From NCBI RefSeq assembly GCF_014633365.1, contig NC_068352.1, forward strand, positions 30,537,310 to 30,601,309: a stretch of 64,000 nt of DNA, written 5' to 3'. The stretch is from Diospyros lotus (taxonomy: Eukaryota > Streptophyta > Magnoliopsida > Ericales > Ebenaceae). A program made the translations under genes and the position numbers. Below, piece by piece: positions 46,127 through 58,477 of the stretch; within the stretch, counting starts at the first letter, position 1; every line of letters begins with the position of its first letter. The notes under the pieces are model-generated. The model was not told the origin of the DNA. It saw only the letters and a program-made list of their open reading frames with translations, and searched no databases.

Positions 46127-49100
46127 TAACAAAGCAGAGGAGAGAGAGATACAAAATGTAAATAGCCTTATCGATCTTTCCATTAAATGGATCTCAGCCT
46201 TTAAATACTAGCCCTAAAACTAATACATCAAAATTACCAAAATACCATCGTTCATTCAAAACAACAACACTAACAGCAACACTAGAAATGAAATAACAGA
46301 AGCAAAAAAACAATGAATGAAACCCAAATACTCTGTTACGCCCCCTCAAGATGGACCATGAGGATTGAGGATGGCCATCTTGGACAGTAATGAAAAAAGC
46401 TGGGAACGAGGCAAAGCTTTGGTAAACATATATGCCAGTTGATGGTGAGACTGAATAGGGAAAAGCTTGATCTGACCAGCTAAGACCTTGTCACGAACAA
46501 AATGGCAATCAAGCTCTATATGCTTGGTGCGTTCATGGAAGACCGGGTTAGTAGCAATATGGACAGCAGCTTGATTATCACAAAATAGGATAGCAGGTGC
46601 AGAAACAGAAACCTGAAAATCTAACAAGAGCTGGGTAATCCAAGTGAGTTCACTAGTAGTGGCAGCCAAGGCACGATACTCAGCTTCAGCTGAAGAATGA
46701 GATACAGTAGCTTGCTTTTTAGAGCACCAAGATACCAAACAATCACCAAGAAACACGTAATAACCCGTGATTGAATGCCGGGTATCTAAACAAGAAGCCC
46801 AGTCAGCATCTGAGAAAGCCCTAAGCTGCATAGATGATGTTGCTGGAAAAAATAAACCCTGGCGAGGAGTTGCCTTGAGGTATTGTAGCAAGTGATAAAC
46901 AGAATCAAGATGGGATTGCCGAGGACTGGACACAAACTGACTGAGTTTGTGAATCGCAAAAGTAATATCCGGCCGAGAAATAGTAAGATATAACAACCTG
47001 CCTACCAATCTTCAATAAAGAGAGGAATCCTCAAGCAAATTACTATCAGAAACACTAAGTTTCAGATTGGGTATCATAGGTAGAGAAACAGGCTTACTAG
47101 CCAAGAGACCTGAATCTTCCAACAATTGCAATGTATAATGTCGCTAAGAAAAGAATATACCTTTTTTAGATTGAGAAATCTCTAAGCTAAGAAAATATCG
47201 CAATTTTCCAAGGTCCTTAAGTTTGAATTGGCTATGGAGAAACAACTTAAGATCATTTATAGCTGTAAGATTGGGGCCTGTGAGGATGATATCATCCACA
47301 TACACCAAAAGAGCCACAAAAGAAGATCCCGTGCCCTTAGTAAACAATGAATAATCAGATTTGGACTAGACAAAACCAAATTGAAGGAGGGCATTGGAAA
47401 ATTTTGAAAACCATTGCCTTGAAGGCTGTTTTAAACCATAAATTGATTTATGTAACCTGCAAACTAATTTCTTCCTTGTTGAACAAACCAGGATTGGAGG
47501 CCTATATCCAAGAGGCAATTCCATATACACTTCTTCAAAAAGATCCTTACTAAGAAAAGCGTTGTTCACATCTAATTGCATAAGAGACCATCTATTCATA
47601 GCCGCAAGAGCCAGCAGAATTTTCACAGTAACTAGTTTCGCTACAGGAGAAAAAGTGTCCAAAAAATCCAAGCCTTATTGTTGGGTATATCTTTTTGCAA
47701 CCAAGTGAGCCTTATGTCGCTCTATAGACCCATCAGACTTGTATTTTATTTTATAAACCCATTTACACCCAATGGCATGTTTGTGAGGAGGCAAAGAAGT
47801 GACTGTCCAAGTGTGGTTAAAATGCATAACATCTAACTTAGCTTTCATGGCATCTTTCCAATGGGCATGGGGAACAGCTTGATGATAGAATTGAGATTCA
47901 AAATTAGCTGACACTTGAAGTAGAAATGAGCTATGGGCTGGAGAAAAAATTGAATAAGAAAGATATTGAGACAAGGGATAAGGACTGTTGGTTGAAGGAG
48001 GTGTCTTGTGAGAAAGAAGGCTGCAATGAAAATCTTGAAGGTATGTAGGAGGTCTAATCACCCTAATAGACTTGCAAACTGAAGTGACAGAATTAGGTAA
48101 GAAAGTCGGACTATCAATAGGATTAGGCAAAGAAAAGGAAAGAGGATCAATTGTAGAAAAATCTGAAGGAACAGCCGGCAATGGAGCATGAGAAGAAGGC
48201 AAGTCAGTGGCTGGGATTGGAAGCACCAAATCAGGAAATGGGTCAACTACTTCATCAGGAAGAGTGACATAATGAAAAGGGAAAATGTGCTCATGAAATT
48301 GCACATCCCGGGAAATGAAAATGGATTTGGTGTGAAGATCGTAAAGTTTATAGCCTTTAATATTTGGAGGATAACCAAGAAAAATGCAGGCAGCAGCCCT
48401 AGGATGAAATTTTGATCTATGAAAAGACAATGTGGAGGCAAAACAAAGTCTACCAAACACGCGAAGAGGGGTATAATCAACTGGTGACTGATATAACAAT
48501 TGATAAGGTGTTTTGGAATGCAAGAGAGGAGAAGGAGTTCTATTTATCAGATAAGTGGCAGTGATGATACAATTACCCCAGAACTGAATAGGAACCTTAG
48601 ATTGAAAAAAAAGTGCTCGTGCCACATTTAAGAGATGCTGATGTTTCCTTTCAACCACTGAGTTTTGGTCAGGCCTCTCAACACATGTAAACTGGTGAAT
48701 AAGTCCTTTAGATGCAAAATAATCAGCAAATTTAAGTTCAGGAGCATTATCTGACCTAAACCTTTTAATTCCCTTATTGAATTGAGTCTCTACCAGAGAA
48801 AAAAACTTAGGGACAATGTCCTTAGCTTTTGATTTATTTCTCATAAGGAAAACCCAAGTGTATCTCGTGCAATCATCAACTGAGGTTGAGAAATACTTAT
48901 ATCCAGCATAGGTAGGCACATGATAGGGACCCCAAGTGTCACAATGAATCAAATCAAAAGCATTCTGTGATAGATGATTATGAGATATAAAAGACAGTCT
49001 CATTTGTTTAGCCAAGGGACAAACAGAACAAAAATCATGATCAGTATTATGGAATTGAAGTTGAGGCTTTATTGAATCCAATCTTTTGAAAGAGAGATGC

Positions 49101-51217
49101 CCTAGCCTGTTATGCCAAGTAGTCTTACTAACATGAGCTACTATGGTCACAGGAACCCCAAAATCTACTACACCAGAAATAACATCCAAAACATATAATC
49201 CAGGAATCAATTCATCCTTGCCCATCATCTTCAAAGTGTGTGTATCCTGTATTGTACAGGAATGAGAGGTAAAATTGAGACTCATAGAATTTTGTCTTAC
49301 TAATGCACTCACTGAAATGAGATTAAACTTAAAATGAGGCACATATAGAACATTGTCCAACACTATATGTGGAGTAAGCTTAACATTGCCCATGTATTGA
49401 ACTAAAATCCGTTTGTGGTCAGGTAAAGTAACATAAGCATCCTGAATAGGCTTCAACTCAACAAAAGATGCAAAATTAGAACACACATGACTTGTGGCTC
49501 TAGAATCCAACACCTAATGATTAGGATTACTAAGCAATGAACTGATATTAATAGAAAAACAGATACCTGATGCCTGACCATAAGAAGAAGGGGCATCAGG
49601 AGGAGTAGACTCAGCATTTTCTTGCTTGACAATCGAGAGGTGAGAACTCAGCATGCTCAAAAGATTCTGATATTGCAGTGGACTCAGGGACTGCATAAAT
49701 CCTTCTACTTCTTGAGTTTGAGAGGAGCTAGAGATAGATCCTGATACCTGACTCACAACAGGATTTTTATTCTGATTATTAACAGCTATGTGACCAGAAT
49801 TATTTCCTGGTTGTCTAGGCTTATACCCGGGAGGATATCCATGGAGTTTGTAGCACTTATCTATGGTATGTCCAGTAAACCCGCAATGAGTACACAAGGA
49901 CTTCTCCCTCTTCTAATTTTTACCCTGACTAGACTTATATGTGTCATTCTTGACCAATAGTGTAACAGGATCAAAATTAACAAACGTATTATGTATGTTT
50001 CTTTGGTTCTCCTCTTGTGTATTCAGGGCAAAAACCTTATTGATAGGTGGAATAGGGTCCATCAACAATAATTGTCCTTTAACTTGAGAATAAGTGTCAT
50101 TTTATCCCATGAGAAAAAACATGACATACTCGGCATGATAGTATTCAGCTAAAGACTTCAAACCACCACATGTACATTTTCCACAAGAACAAGTTGGCCT
50201 ATAGCTACTAAGTTCATCCCAAATGACCTTTAATTTGGTAAAATAGGCACTTATTGATAACTGTCCTTGTTGCAGGTTCATCAATTATCTCCTAAGTTGG
50301 AAGATTCCAGGGCCATTAGCTTGTTGATATCTTTCTTTTAAATCATTCCATATGCCATAAGCAAAATCAGAAAAAATAATACTTGCCGAGATTTCTTTAG
50401 AGACAGAGTTCAATATCCATGAAATCACTATATTATTGTTCTGTATCCAAGAACTGAGAAGCGGATCATCACCTGATGGCCGAGAAATCAAGCCATTTAC
50501 AAACCCTAATTTGTTCTTTACCGCGAGTACGATAACCATGGCATGACTCCAGGACGAGTAGTTGTCTCCCGTCAAAGGTTGTGACACCAGCAATAGTCCA
50601 GGATTGTCAGAGTGGTGCAAATAGTAGGGGCTTGAGACATCGTCAATGGCAGATGAGTTGCTCATTGACGAAGAAGATATTTTTGGAAAAATATTCGCCA
50701 TAGAACAAGTATGGACGATTGAAGAGAAGAAAGAAAACAATAGCAGGAAGTTGCCAAGGAAAGAGATCGATTCGTGGATCTCCGATAAAAAAAAAAAAAT
50801 CGATTTGCAGATCTCCGATCAAAAGATATAAAAGAGGAAAACTCCGAACAATGGAGTTTCACAACGAAGAAAGAAAATACAGCGAAGAGAGGAAATGTAC
50901 CTAAGACTCGTTGAGCTCGTCGGAGTCGAAGATCAACGGAGAAAGAACCATGATCGATGGAGACGAAAGCGCAAGTCTAGGGTTTTAGAAAATGCTCTGA
51001 TACCATAACAAAGCAGAGGAGAGAGAGATACAAAATGTAAATAGCCTTATCGATCTTTCCATTAAATGGATCTCAGCCTTTAAATACTAGCCCTAAAATT
51101 AATACATCAAAATTACCAAAATACCATCGTTCGTTCAAAATAGCAACACTAACAGCAACACTAGAAATGAAATAACAGAAGCAAAAAAACAATGAATGAA
51201 ACCCAAATACTCTGTTA
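46127..51217 (-). mobile_element. Ty1-copia LTR retrotransposon (5.1 kb)
   Basis: LTRs 46127-46338 and 51006-51217 are both 212 bp, start/end TAACA...TGTTA, and differ at four positions, all transitions. The primer site TGGTATCAGAGC (complement of 50994-51005, Met-tRNA type) directly follows the 5' LTR; the purine tract is complementary to 46339-46350. Domain order gag, protease, integrase, RT, RNase H is copia-type. Flanking pentamers (AGTGT and GTAGG) do not match, so no TSD is visible. Confidence 0.92.
46346..50740 (-). pseudogene. Copia gag-pol polyprotein, eight in-frame stops
   Basis: One continuous frame reads through gag (with a CCHC knuckle, 'CTHCGFTGHTIDKC'), protease, GAG-pre-integrase and integrase core, RT with the catalytic 'YVDD', and RNase H ('SDADWA' region), ending at 46346-46348. 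It is interrupted by internal stops at 50285, 50102, 49913, 49514, 47675, 47366, 47144 and 47012 (lowest coordinate of each codon), with no frameshift that I can see. The protease active site reads DSR instead of the usual DSG/DTG. It cannot make a functional polyprotein. The leader between the primer site and 50740 contains a poly-T/A tract at 50787-50798. Confidence 0.9.
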
Positions 51218-52526
51218 GTAGGCATAAATCAATCATTCCACAAACAACAAAGGAAAAAAGAGAGAGAGAGAGAGAAGAAAACAAGGAATCAACTCCAAGC
51301 CACAAAAGAATGGAACGGAAACAAGAATGGTTCCACTTTATGAACGACCCTATAAGGATAATTTCATTTTTAGTAAGAACCCACTAAATGTGAAATCACC
51401 AGAGAGGAAAAAAAAGTCCAAATCATCTCATAATTATTAATTTACTCTAGGATTTCAAGAAAAATAAAAGGATATCATAACCAAACAGAAAATGTGACAC
51501 CAAAACACATTTACCCCAACTAAGCCTCAAATCCACCATTCTGTCCACTAGTTCGATCACGATACTAATTACTAAGGGCTTCTGTAATGATGATAAACAA
51601 AAATGGGAATAAGGGTCCCTTGTCCCAAATCTCTAGTTCTATTAACACTGAGAACTTATGTAACATACAAGAGAGATATTCATCTTGTACAAGAACAAAA
51701 GTGAAGACCAGGTGTCTTTATTATCAATAACGTTCATATAATAAGAAAAATATTTCCTCAAAATTTCTTGCATCTATAATGACATGAACTTAATATTGAA
51801 AGCAACACCAAAAATGTAAATAAACAGGGAAACAATAACACCAACCATACTAATATTTTAATGAATTATCCCTTCTGTTTTTAGATAAATGCATTGAATG
51901 TGTCAAAGGTTTTTAACATCTAGGAGGCTTTTCATTTCTTGATGCGTGTTAATCTATGAAATTGACATAGGTTTAGCTAAAGTTCACTGCTCCACCTCCA
52001 ATTAGTAATGAAGCTAGAATGAAAAGAGTAAGAAAACTCACCAATTTATTATCCAAAATGCCAATAAGAATGAGACAGTGACGGGTGTGGCAACAGCAGC
52101 GGATGGCGGATGCGGTGAGGGAGACGACAAAGATTTGACAACGACAGGTGGTGGATGCGATGACGATGGCAAGAGAGAAAGAGTATGTGGGGGGCAGGTG
52201 GAGAAGACACCGGCGACAACAAATGGGGCTGATCCGAGTAGGGGAGAGAGAGACAAAGTTGCTGAAGGGATAGGTGAATGAGAGGCCGTCGGTATTGGGG
52301 ATGTACGGGGTGCAAAGATGGTGATTGTTGCTGGTGAGGACTGGTGGCGATAACACCACGGCGTCACGCTGCAGGTGGAGATGTGGTAGAGAGACAAAGA
52401 GAGAATGGAGAGAGAGAGAGAGGGGAACAATGTGGGTCATTCAGAGAGAGAAAGGACTAATTGGGCAGGGATTCAAATTATTTTATTTTTAAAATATCGC
52501 GATAAGTTGGCATCAAAATATCGCGA
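51218..52526. other. Spacer right of copia element; no supported gene
   Basis: Includes dispersed repeat copy B at 51715-51858. The minus-strand frames at 51973-52440 are Ser/Leu/Pro/His-rich, overlap in several frames and have no recognised family, so I treat the block as a GA-rich/CT-rich leader or repeat remnant. Confidence 0.45.
51715..51858. repeat. Dispersed repeat copy B (pair of 45308-45455)
   Basis: See copy A. Similarity begins at TTATTATCAATAACG and stops after ACCATACTAATAT. Beyond these limits I see no common sequence. Confidence 0.85.
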
Positions 52527-52789
52527 TAATTTGGAGTTGCCAACCAAATTGTCAAACTGATTGACCGTGTAGGATTATCCTAATTTAATTCAATTTTATT
52601 CTATTTTTATATGATTAATATCAAGTTACCAGTCTCAATCAGGAAAAATATATATCTAGCATATAATTTGGGGTTGCCAACCAAATTGTCAAACTGATTG
52701 GCCATGTATCGTTTTCCTAATTTAATTCAATTTTTATATGATTAATATTAAGTTACGAGTCTCTATCAGGAAAACTATATATCTAGCAT
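52527..52789 (+). repeat. Tandem duplication of GT47 proximal promoter
   Basis: Copy 1 is 52527-52663 and copy 2 is 52664-52789. Both run TAATTTGG(A/G)GTTGCCAAC...CTAGCAT; copy 2 has a short deletion in the T-rich middle and several substitutions. Copy 2 ends 77 bp before the GT47 start codon. Confidence 0.9.
52776..52782 (+). promoter_or_regulatory. TATA box of GT47 gene
   Basis: TATATAT in the context AACTATATATCTAGCATC, 84 bp before the ATG at 52866, a usual distance for a short plant 5' UTR. Copy 1 of the promoter duplication retains the equivalent ATATATATCTAGC near 52648. Confidence 0.55.
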
Positions 52790-52865
52790 CTTTGTAACCG
52801 ATGAACGAACCAACAAAGCCAATTGAGCTTCCTGATTCCATGCCGAGACCTACAGATCGATCTAG

Positions 52866-55544
52866 ATGAGCCGGCACCATTTACGTACAGCATTTCAATG
52901 CACAGCCCTCTTTCTGTTGATCTCCTCGGCCGCCATTATCGTCTCTGTGATCACCTCCAATGCTTCCAACGGCCTCCCCTTGTTCTCTCTTCCTTCTTCC
53001 ACCTGGTCATGGACCGCCGGCGCCGCCATCCCCGCTACCCTCTCCTCCGCCCTCACCTTCCACCAAGTATATATATATATGAATTTTTATGAAGTCTTGA
53101 ATATGTGGGTCTCTCATTTTGTATGTGTGTGTATACTAGGTTTGTGTTTGAGAAGATTTATGGGTTTTGTTCTCGGAATGTGGTGCGCAGGATGTAGAGA
53201 AGTCTGGGTTGAGAGGAAGAACAAAGAAGAGGGATGAGAAGCTGGAGAAGGTCGAAGCGGGACTGGCAAGAGCCAGAGCTTTGATCAGAGAAGCCATGGC
53301 GGATCGGAGCCGGTCGTCGCCTCTCAAGGATCCCGATTTTGTTCCAGAGGGAGATCTCTATACTAATCCGTATGCTTTCCACAGGTATATAACTGATCTG
53401 CGCGCGCGCGCGCACACACAGATATATATATATATATATACATATAACGTTTGAAGAGATCAGCCTTTGATCATCTCTGGGCTGGCATTCCAATGTCAGG
53501 TGGTGTTTGTGATGACTGATGGGTGATAAATTATAATTTTAGGTAAAATATATATTTTAACTCTTCTATTTAGATATATTTTTATTTAAATATTTATTTT
53601 TTTATTTTAATTACACCATTAAATTATATAATTTTTAATCAATTATACTCCTTGACACAATTGATCTAGTGTGTGCATTGCACTCACGCTAAATTACCCA
53701 AATTACCTTTTATGCACGTGCAAACCAACCACTATCTCTACCATAGCTTCTTTTTTTAGTGGCCGATTGCAAGGCAGGTGCACGTTGCTAGGAGGCGATA
53801 GACGAAGTTGTTGACCGCACACAGAGGAGGCAAGTATAGGTCGTCGTTAGTCAGGGAAGGCAAAAAGTGAAAGACGAACTCATTGACAAAGTTGCCTTTT
53901 CGCATTCCTCGATCGACAACAAATGGCAAATGAAGGTGTCATTGCTCGGGAAATTTCACCTTTTCGTCTTCTACCTTCCCAGACAGACGAAGTTGTCTTC
54001 CGTTGGGGTGAAGATGTGACTTTCTCAACGACTTTGCTTCTTCGGCTTTCGCCTTTCTTTTTTCTTGATCGATGATGACCTGCACCTATTGCTTTTGCCT
54101 GTTGTTGACACCTTTGCTTATTGTCTCTCGGTGCCTTGCACCTGCCTTGTCGCCTGTTATTAAATGAAGAAATTGTGGTGAAGATGGTGAGGTATTTTAG
54201 CACGCACTAGATCAACTATAATAAAATGTGTAATTGATTCAAAATTATATAATTTACAGAAATATACAATATAAAGGCTAAAATATGTGTTTTGCCTAAA
54301 TTTTATCCATCATTAACTATGTCGTAGTTTTTATAAATCATATTGATAGGACAAATAATATCTTAAGTATTAAATTTAAGTGTGTAAATATCATTTTTGT
54401 TTTATAATATCCAAACAAACTCGACCGAAATTTGTTTTGCAAAATGATGATGATGATGCAGAAGCTACCAGCTAATGGAGAGGATGTTCAAGATCTACGT
54501 CTACGAAGAAGGAGAGCCGCCGATCTTCCACACCGGGCCCTGCAAAGACATATACTCCATGGAAGGACTCTTCCTCAACTTCATGGAATCCGACACCCAC
54601 TTCCGGACGCCCGACGGCGACGCCGCCCATGTCTACTACCTGCCGTTCAGCGTCGTCATGATCCTTGATGCCCTCTTCGACCCCGTCGTCCGCGACAAGG
54701 CCGTCCTCGAGCGCACCGTCGGCGGCTACGTTCGACTCGTCTCCGGCAAGTACCCCTTCTGGAACCGCAGCCTAGGCGCCGACCACTTCATGCTCTCTTG
54801 CCACGATTGGGTGCGATCCCGATGAAATTAGTTTCATCCGATGCTAAGTTGAAATTTGACTCGTCTTTTGTGGATTTGCAGGGGCCGCGCGCGACTTGGT
54901 ACGTTCCGGAGCTGTATTTCACGTCGATTAGGGTTTTATGCAACGCCAACACCTCCGAGCATTTCAACCCTAGAAAGGACGCCTCGATGCCGGAAATCAA
55001 CCTCAAGACCGGCGAAATCCGCGACCTCACCGGCGGTCAGCCGGCCTCCAACCGCACGATCCTAGGCTTCTTCGCCGGCCGACCCAACGGCAAAATCCGG
55101 CCGGCGTTCCTCAAGCACTGGGAGGAGAAAGACGACGACCTTCTGGTCTTCGAAAGTCTCCCGGAATCCTTTTCCTATCCGGAGATGATGAAGAAGAGCA
55201 AATTCTGCATCTGCCCGAGCGGCTGGGAAGTTGCGAGCCCCAGAATCGTGGAGGCGATCTACGCCGAGTGCGTGCCGGTTCTGATCTCACAGAAATACGT
55301 TCTCCCGTTCAGCGATGTTCTGAACTGGGATTCGTTTTCCGTTCAAGTTCCGGTGGACCAGATTCCGAATCTGAAGAAGATTCTGCTCGAGATTCCGGCG
55401 GATCGGTACTGTAGGATGCAGGAGAATGTGAAGAAGGTGCAACGGCATTTTCTGGTGAACGATCCGCCGAAGAGATACGATGTGTTTCACATGATTATTC
55501 ATTCGATCTGGCTTCGGAGATTGAATGTTCTTGTTTATAGTTGA
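52866..55544 (+). CDS. Exostosin-family glycosyltransferase (GT47)
   Basis: Four exons, 52866-53066, 53191-53384, 54462-54810 and 54882-55544, join in phase to a 468-residue protein, typical of the plant 'probable glycosyltransferase At5g03795/At5g25310' group. A single membrane anchor (about residues 13-30) implies a type II Golgi protein, followed by a basic stem with a Lys/Arg/Glu-rich helix. The exostosin domain follows: 'FKIYVYEEGEPPIFHTGPCK' near residue 140, 'HVYYLPFSVV', 'YPFWNRSLGADHFMLSCHDW' and 'RTILGFFAGRPNGKIRP'. The nucleotide-sugar motif region is 'KFCICPSGWEVASPRIVEAI' near 360, then 'CVPVLIS' and 'LPFSDVLNWDSFSV'. Such enzymes make cell-wall polysaccharides; the substrate cannot be told from sequence. 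Exons 3-4 are GC-rich (C/G third positions), unlike the surroundings. Intron 2 (1077 bp) has swallowed an inverted-repeat transposon. No frame break seen. Confidence 0.9.
53399..53441. repeat. Compound microsatellite (GC)n(CA)n(TA)n
   Basis: Alternating purine-pyrimidine tract just inside the donor of GT47 intron 2; likely hypervariable. Confidence 0.9.
53515..54316. mobile_element. Long-inverted-repeat transposon in GT47 intron 2
   Basis: The ends are inverted repeats of more than 100 bp: left TTTTAGGTAAAATATATATTT... to GATCTAGTGTGTGC, right GCACGCACTAGATC... to AAATATGTGTTTTGCCTAAA. The core is GC-richer. No transposase is recognised; the minus-strand frame 53880-54203 is basic and unassigned. 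The TIR may extend a few bases either way and I could not fix a TSD. Mutator-like or foldback is possible. Confidence 0.6.
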
Positions 55545-58469
55545 CGATGGAGTTGAAGAGCATGACATTAGAATCAAACAATAGGAGCAGAGCAGAACAG
55601 AGCAGAGAACTGAAAGGCATTTTTTATCATAGGTTTTGCATTATTTTTGTTTCCCTTTGTTGTTTCAGAACAAAAACTTAATGAAATTATACTTTTAAGA
55701 CCAAGTCTTCATTGTTTTTAAAGAAAATTTTGGGTTAAATAACGTAAATAGCCACTGAATATTGTATTAGCATACAAAAAATTATTAAACTTAAAAGAGT
55801 AATATTATTTATTTTCAATAGGGATGAACAATAGTGATGTAACAGTTTATACGAAAGTGTTTGTTTGCGAAAGATGAAAGGTTATATTTTTTAAATAGAT
55901 GTGTAATGCCAATTAAATACTTTCATATAAAGTGTCGTATCACCGTTGTCCATCTTTACTAGAAATGAATATCATTGCTCAAACTTCAAATTGTTGGCAA
56001 AGATTACTAAATTTTAATTTAATATATAATTCTATAATTACCGTCAATTATAGTTAAAAGAGATTAATGAAATGCTAATATGTTTGTACTTTAGTGCAAT
56101 GTTTAGTGATTTCTTGTACTTTAGTACGACGTTTAGTGATTTTTTTATATTTTTGTGCAAAATTTAATGACTATTTGTGTTGTTAGTCACACCAACATCT
56201 CTTTTTTTAATAGTAATTGACGATAGTTATAGAATTATATACTAAAGTGATGATAGTTATTTTAAAAAAGGCACGCCTCTAATACTAGTAAAAATTCTAT
56301 TCTACAGTTTTCAGTATTCTTAATGTTTGAATTAATTATCGGAGTGTTTGCATGAAAACCTCCCAAACCCTCTGATTATTATCTTTCTTACAGTATCGGA
56401 TGACTTTAGGTCTCAAGACAAAGATCTCTTGATGATATCAGGTCTCTAGCAAAAAATTTCAAGTAGATGTAAAATCTTGAAACGAAGGTCTTAGAATGAA
56501 ACTAAATTTTGAGTGGACGATAATTTTAATTTTAAATATTTGACAACGACGTTTGAAACGAGGTCAGATAAGAAATTTGGACTCAGTTAACAGCAATGGT
56601 GACGAAATTGTTATTTTTTATTTATTATTTTAATTGGGATTGGACAATATTTTATTGGGTTTGTTTGAGTCAGGATTGAGGATCCCAAATTTTAATAATA
56701 TCCCCACTCCACGTGTAACATTTAAATAATATCTTATATTATATCTTATATAATCTTTACTTATAAAGTGTATATATATAAAGTGTTATACTCATGCTTG
56801 TTGTGATGGTTACTGAAGGGATGAAATTTGTAAAAGAAAGAAAGAAAGAAATAAATAATCCACAGCCACAGAAAGCCTCAAGTGCCATCAGAAATTACAA
56901 AGAAGTTACATAAAAATACCCCACCATATAGGGGTCTTCAAATAGAATGAAGTCTTTGGTCATTCTTTTTGATGTGCCCCCTTAGACGGGTACTCATGTC
57001 ATTTTATTTTTTTCACATGGTATGAAAGCAACGTAATTCTATATAAAACAAATATTATGATAACTCATAATGAGATTATAAAATCATGAATTATTTATAA
57101 ATTTACCCTTGTGATCTCTTTTGAGGAGAGTTAATCACGATATGTTAAGTGTTTCTTTAGTTAGAGCATCTCGTTGGAGTTGTAAATGACTTGAACCGTT
57201 CGCGAGTAGTTTGGTGTTCGCCTCGATAAAATCTCATTCGAATTCATTCGTTAAGATAAATAAGTCGAATTTGAGTTTAATTTTAAAACTTGATTTATAA
57301 ATGATTCAAGTTTGAGGCCAATAAAACTCGTGAATATGTTCAATTAGAGCTGAACTCTAAGATTCGAGCCTAGAAATTGGCTCGACAAGCCAAGTTTGAG
57401 CTTAGCGAAGCTCGGCTTGGCTTGGTTCAATTACAAGTATTTTTTGTTTGTGAAAAAGTAATATACGGTCTACTAACTCCTTTATTACTTGAGGAAGTGG
57501 TTCACGTCCAAAATATCTTGTCTAGAGTTTAAAAATTTTGGTTAAAAAATCTTTTAAGGATCTCGCTTAACCATTACAAGTTTGACCTATATAATGAATA
57601 AAACCTCAACAAATAAAGAAAAATGACTGTAGAGACTCATTCACCTAAACACTTTCTAGAGTGCTAACTCGATCTTTGTAAACTATACTAGAAAATAAAG
57701 TCTCGCCTTTGCAAGAGTTTGGACATTGACATATTTGATAATCCTCCTAATATCATCAATAATTATGAGTTACATGTATTTTTTAAATTTATATAGGTAT
57801 TAGTAAATCTATGAAAATTCAGAGTCAAAATCATAACTAGGGCTTGTTTTAAAATGCAATGAATTTTTTTAATTGATCTCTTATTCTCATGTAATTCCTT
57901 TTTTTGTGCTGTGAAATTATTTTGCATTCATTTTTTGACTTCAGGAAATTTTATATCTCTAATGATAAACAATTAGAGCTGTTGATCTTTACTCATTAAA
58001 AGCAGAAAAACCAACATAAATATACTCTTTGAAATTCTGAAAAGGGGCAACCCGAGTCACAAAAATAGGATTTGAAGGCCTAATATGAGAATTATCAGTG
58101 CAAGACTCAGTCAACTTTACTACATCTATATAACAAGTCTACGTTGTAATCTATCTCTCACTTTTAAGATCAATCCTTATTAAGGATTATTTTTTTAGAC
58201 GATTTATAGTTGATCCTATAACAATTTTCGTGATAATAAATAATATCATAAAACAATAAAATAAATTTATTCACTATCAAAAGTAAATATATATCTATTT
58301 CTTTATTAGAATCCAACCCTTGAAATGACTTCTTGATTTCTTCATTTCCTCACAAAATGGAGCACAAGGATGGTTCATGGCAATACCTAACTTCATCAAC
58401 ATAAACAGGCAAATTAACTACAGCTGCTTCCATATGCTGGGTAGTAGTAATAACAATTTGGGGTGGCGT
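55545..58469. other. Intergenic, repeat-derived
   Basis: Contains the GT47 3' UTR (to about 55710), a small inverted-repeat element at about 56020-56246 (listed separately) and (GAAA)n near 56835. A CTCG/GCTCG-rich segment at 57190-57430 resembles a common hAT-like plant repeat. No gene is recognised. Confidence 0.5.
56020..56246. mobile_element. MITE-like element
   Basis: The left arm TTCTATAATTACCGTCAATTATAG and the right arm AATTGACGATAGTTATAGAATTATA are imperfect inverted repeats of about 40 bp enclosing 150 bp. Confidence 0.55.
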
Positions 58470-58477
58470 ATTGCACT

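Noticed and set aside
50994..51005. Partial tRNA-Met gene (TGGTATCAGAGC complement)
   Set aside because: It is a 12-bp primer binding site next to the copia 5' LTR, with no tRNA fold.
51973..52440. 155-codon minus-strand frame rich in Ser, Leu, His and Cys
   Set aside because: Overlapping frames in other phases are equally open, composition is pyrimidine-driven and there is no family.
53880..54203. Basic 107-codon minus-strand frame in GT47 intron 2
   Set aside because: It lies in the core of an inverted-repeat transposon and matches no transposase I know.
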